This document shows positions 61,560 to 64,000 of a stretch of 64,000 bases of DNA, piece after piece. Each line of letters starts with the position of its first letter. Within the stretch, counting starts at the first letter, position 1. The translations under genes were made by a program, and so were the position numbers. This DNA is from Pythium myriotylum (taxonomy: Eukaryota; Oomycota; Peronosporomycetes; Pythiales; Pythiaceae): contig JALJCQ010000007.1 in NCBI GenBank assembly GCA_023091665.1, positions 186,001-250,000 on the forward strand, given 5' to 3'. The notes under the pieces were generated by a model. The model did not search any database. It worked only from the letters and a program-made list of their open reading frames with translations, and was not told the DNA's origin.

Positions 61560-62407
61560 CTATCGAAACAGATCGCGATTACACCAAGACATTTGACCAT
61601 CGATATAAGCAGGGAACTACTTTATTTAGGATATCTATATATTGTCAAAATCAGACTTTTTGCCGCCCCTCATAAGCTCACACAGCTGCTGGCAAGGGAC
61701 CCCAATCACGGTTAACAAATTGGATAATCCAGGGTTCGTCTAAGTTAACCTTTGATGTAACCACACAGTGTGTAGTGACCACAGCGGCAAATGGGCAGGG
61801 GTGGATTCTCGGGCACGCTCGTGTACGTGTACGTGTACGGCGTCTAGTTGGTGGCCACAGCGAGAGCGATAGGTGTCTCCGCGCGTAGTCTCCGGCGCTG
61901 GCCTGTGAACTTTGAGCGGTACGGCCGCATAACGGGAGAGCGCAGTCAGCGCCGGAGTCGCTATCCTCCAGAGGTGCTAAACTGTATTTGGGCGTTTGTG
62001 AAGTCGTTCCCGTGCTTCTAAGTTGAAGAACTTCGTGTGGGGCTCCTAAGATAATTGCGCTGTAATAGGGTCGGAATGCTCTTCTGAAAGAGGCATTCGG
62101 CGTGAATGCGAACTCTATAACAAAAGCGTCCTGAAGAGGAAATGTATGGGCGGACATCCTGAGTCACCTATATCGGGGTGATGTTTTATAATAAGGGGCT
62201 GGCTGCATGATTTATATGATAAATAAGGGTTAGCTAAATAAATAAGGGCTATTTAGTGGTGTATTTGCAATCCATTTGGCCAGAATAGATGACTTTGACA
62301 ATACATTAACCAAAATTACTTTAATTGTTATAACAGGTTATTTATTCACACGAGGTGCTGAAGAAGGTGACGTTGTGTCTCACGTCTGTGAACACAGTAT
62401 CTTCAAG
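61560..62407. other. Intergenic; AT-rich, no gene seen
   Basis: Contains short AATAAGGG-type repeats (about 62190-62260) but nothing coding. Confidence 0.4.
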
Positions 62408-64000
62408 ATGAACGCCGCTCTTTTCGCGACTGGAACAATTCCTGGATTTGGCAACCCGGTACCTGTCGCAGTTTTAAGAAACAATGACCACGTCGCGTCC
62501 AACGACCATTCATCGATTCGCTCGCTCGTTATCATGGCGTTAACCTCTCCTCCATCTCCGCATTGGGACACTAACACGACTATGGTAACTGCCGAGTATG
62601 TGAGCATCTCGCCCAAGCGGTCGGCGTCCGAGACCGACGACACTGATCCTTCGCACACCAGCGCGGCTGAGTCCGTTCCCGGCAAGCCCATACTCTACTC
62701 GAGCGTCGCTCTAGTGCTCCTCGTCGTCGTGCAGTTTGGCTGGTCTGTCTCGCAACTCAACTTGTCAACGTTCAACAAGAAGGAAGACTGCGACCAACGG
62801 CCAGTGCCCGAGGGCAAGTGCCTCATGTTCCCAGGCCACAAGAGCAGTGAGTGGTCGCTCGCCGTGAACCTCTGGATCGTCGGCGCCATCATCGGCTCAC
62901 TCGGCTCGGGCCGTGTCGCGGATCTCCTTGGTCGCAAGAAGTCGCTTATGATCAACGCCATCGTGTTGATTGCTGGATCGGGCGTCCAAGCCGGAGCGCA
63001 CAGCATTGGTATGCTTGCGGGTGGGCGATTTATCAGTGGGATTGCGTCCGGTGCGAACTCGTCGATTCCCAACAGCTTCATCAACGAGGTCTCACCGCCC
63101 CATCTACGTAACCGTCTTGGCGTTCTCTACCAGTGCTCCGTCGCGATGGGTATCTTGCTGGTTGGGATCTCGTTCTTCTTTGCGGGTACATCGAGTGGCT
63201 GGCGGTACATCGCTGGGTTTCCGATCGTACTCGGGGTGATCTTCCTTCTTGGATCCCCACTCTTTATGGTCGAGAGTCCGACGTGGCTCATCAACAACGG
63301 CCGTCGAGATGCCGCCGAGCATGAGCTGACTCGCCTCTTTGGCCCTGAGAATGTCAAATATGCACTCAACTGGATGGGCGTGCGCAACTCTGTCGACGCC
63401 ACGGAGTGCGGTCAGCGAGACAGCGTATCGAGCGAGGACTCCCGAATCCAACACCCCTTCCGAGCTTTGTTCTCGAAGGCCTACCGCATGCAGACATTAC
63501 TTGCGGTGATGCTGGCGCTCGCCCAGCAACTCTCAGGAATCAACGCTGTCTTCTTCTACTCGTCGACCATCTTCCAAGAAGCCGGACTCAACGACGACCG
63601 CGTGGGCTCGACCATCGTCGCGGTTTTCAACTTGCTGCCGACCTTCTTCGCCGGCACGCTGGGCACACGCTTTGGCAACCGCAACATGATTCTCGCTGGC
63701 CACTTTGTGATGCTCCTCTCTGCCGTGGGTATCACAATCTCCCTCGTTGCGACCATCGCGTGGCTCTCGATCATCTTCACTGCCATCTACGTGACTGCGT
63801 TCGCGCTGAGCCTTGGGCCGCTGGTGTTTGTCGTCGCTACAGCAGTCTTCCCGGACGAGCTGCGAGCGAGAGGATCATCGGTGTGCCAGTGTGCCAACTG
63901 GATTGGCACGCTTGTCGTCGGTATCGCCTACCCACACGTTGCAGACGCTCTCAACGACTGGGGGTTCACACCGTTTGTTGTCTTGCTAGCATTGTTCGGG
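62408..64000 (+). CDS. Major facilitator superfamily sugar transporter, cut by window end
   Basis: Open from ATG 62408 to the last base; at least 531 residues. It is a paralogue of the transporter at 38514-40148: QFGWSVSQLNLSTF, Cys-containing loop 1 (EDCDQRPVPEGKC), GRVADLLGRKK, NSFINEVSPPHLRNRLG, VESPTWLINNG, QQLSGINAVFFYSS and GTRFGNRN are shared. Helix 11 is reached at the end, so only the last ~30-40 residues are missing. Other in-frame ATGs are at 62534 and 62582 (MVTAEYVSISPK); by comparison with the paralogue's tail length the last is quite possible. It probably imports hexoses across the plasma membrane. Confidence 0.85.
   Translation, partial: MNAALFATGTIPGFGNPVPVAVLRNNDHVASNDHSSIRSLVIMALTSPPSPHWDTNTTMVTAEYVSISPKRSASETDDTDPSHTSAAESVPGKPILYSSVALVLLVVVQFGWSVSQLNLSTFNKKEDCDQRPVPEGKCLMFPGHKSSEWSLAVNLWIVGAIIGSLGSGRVADLLGRKKSLMINAIVLIAGSGVQAGAHSIGMLAGGRFISGIASGANSSIPNSFINEVSPPHLRNRLGVLYQCSVAMGILLVGISFFFAGTSSGWRYIAGFPIVLGVIFLLGSPLFMVESPTWLINNGRRDAAEHELTRLFGPENVKYALNWMGVRNSVDATECGQRDSVSSEDSRIQHPFRALFSKAYRMQTLLAVMLALAQQLSGINAVFFYSSTIFQEAGLNDDRVGSTIVAVFNLLPTFFAGTLGTRFGNRNMILAGHFVMLLSAVGITISLVATIAWLSIIFTAIYVTAFALSLGPLVFVVATAVFPDELRARGSSVCQCANWIGTLVVGIAYPHVADALNDWGFTPFVVLLALFG

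Noticed and set aside
1..64000. CRISPR arrays, rRNA genes, bacterial operons or ribosome binding sites
   Set aside because: None seen; the content is eukaryotic.

Overview
The window is eukaryotic and looks like an oomycete of the Pythium group. Several independent signs point there. It carries an elongation-factor-like (EFL) GTPase gene, a paralogue of EF-1alpha known from Pythium. It has short GT-AG introns of about 58-82 bp. Several start codons have a match to the oomycete initiator core (TCATTYY-N-CAWTTT) 35-80 bp upstream. It also has a GT71-type mannosyltransferase and APC5. This placement is inference from gene content; no database was searched.

Region by region: (1) 0.3-3 kb holds a three-exon gene and one single-exon gene of unknown function. 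(2) 3.7-15 kb holds three copies of a 626-residue fusion of an isocyanide synthase (DIT1/PvcA family) with an Fe(II)/2-oxoglutarate dioxygenase (TauD/PvcB family). Copy 1 is a direct repeat of copy 2; copies 2 and 3 lie in the arms of a nearly perfect 3.6-kb inverted repeat around a 1.26-kb spacer. Copy 3 has a one-base frameshift. (3) 15.1-21.3 kb is a second inverted repeat (2.1-kb arms, 1.9-kb spacer) with one identical secreted subtilisin-like protease in each arm. The spacer holds a 5'-truncated retroelement RNase H flanked by a perfect 17-bp target-site duplication. (4) 21.3-28.3 kb has three long-helical, coiled-coil proteins, one with a central hydrophobic hairpin resembling alpha-helical pore formers; decayed pieces of the same family lie in the arms of the first palindrome. 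(5) 28.6-40.1 kb is housekeeping: APC5, a GT71-like glycosyltransferase, EFL and a sugar transporter. (6) 41.4-61.6 kb is a cluster of eight paralogous multi-pass membrane proteins, five apparently intact and three broken. All but one preserve a last intron at the same codon before a terminal VDF/TDF-x-F-type motif. The cluster is split by a mitochondrial acyl-CoA dehydrogenase whose usual catalytic glutamate is glycine, and by a second truncated RNase H retroelement with a 16-bp target-site duplication. (7) A second sugar transporter runs off the right end.

The most unusual content is the amplified isocyanide synthase-dioxygenase gene. In bacteria and fungi such pairs make isonitriles from tyrosine or tryptophan. 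Its neighbours here (secreted subtilase, helical pore-former-like proteins) are all plausible interaction genes in a structurally unstable, duplication-rich segment. That they act together is not shown. Two adjacent large palindromes could also partly reflect an assembly error, which should be excluded first.
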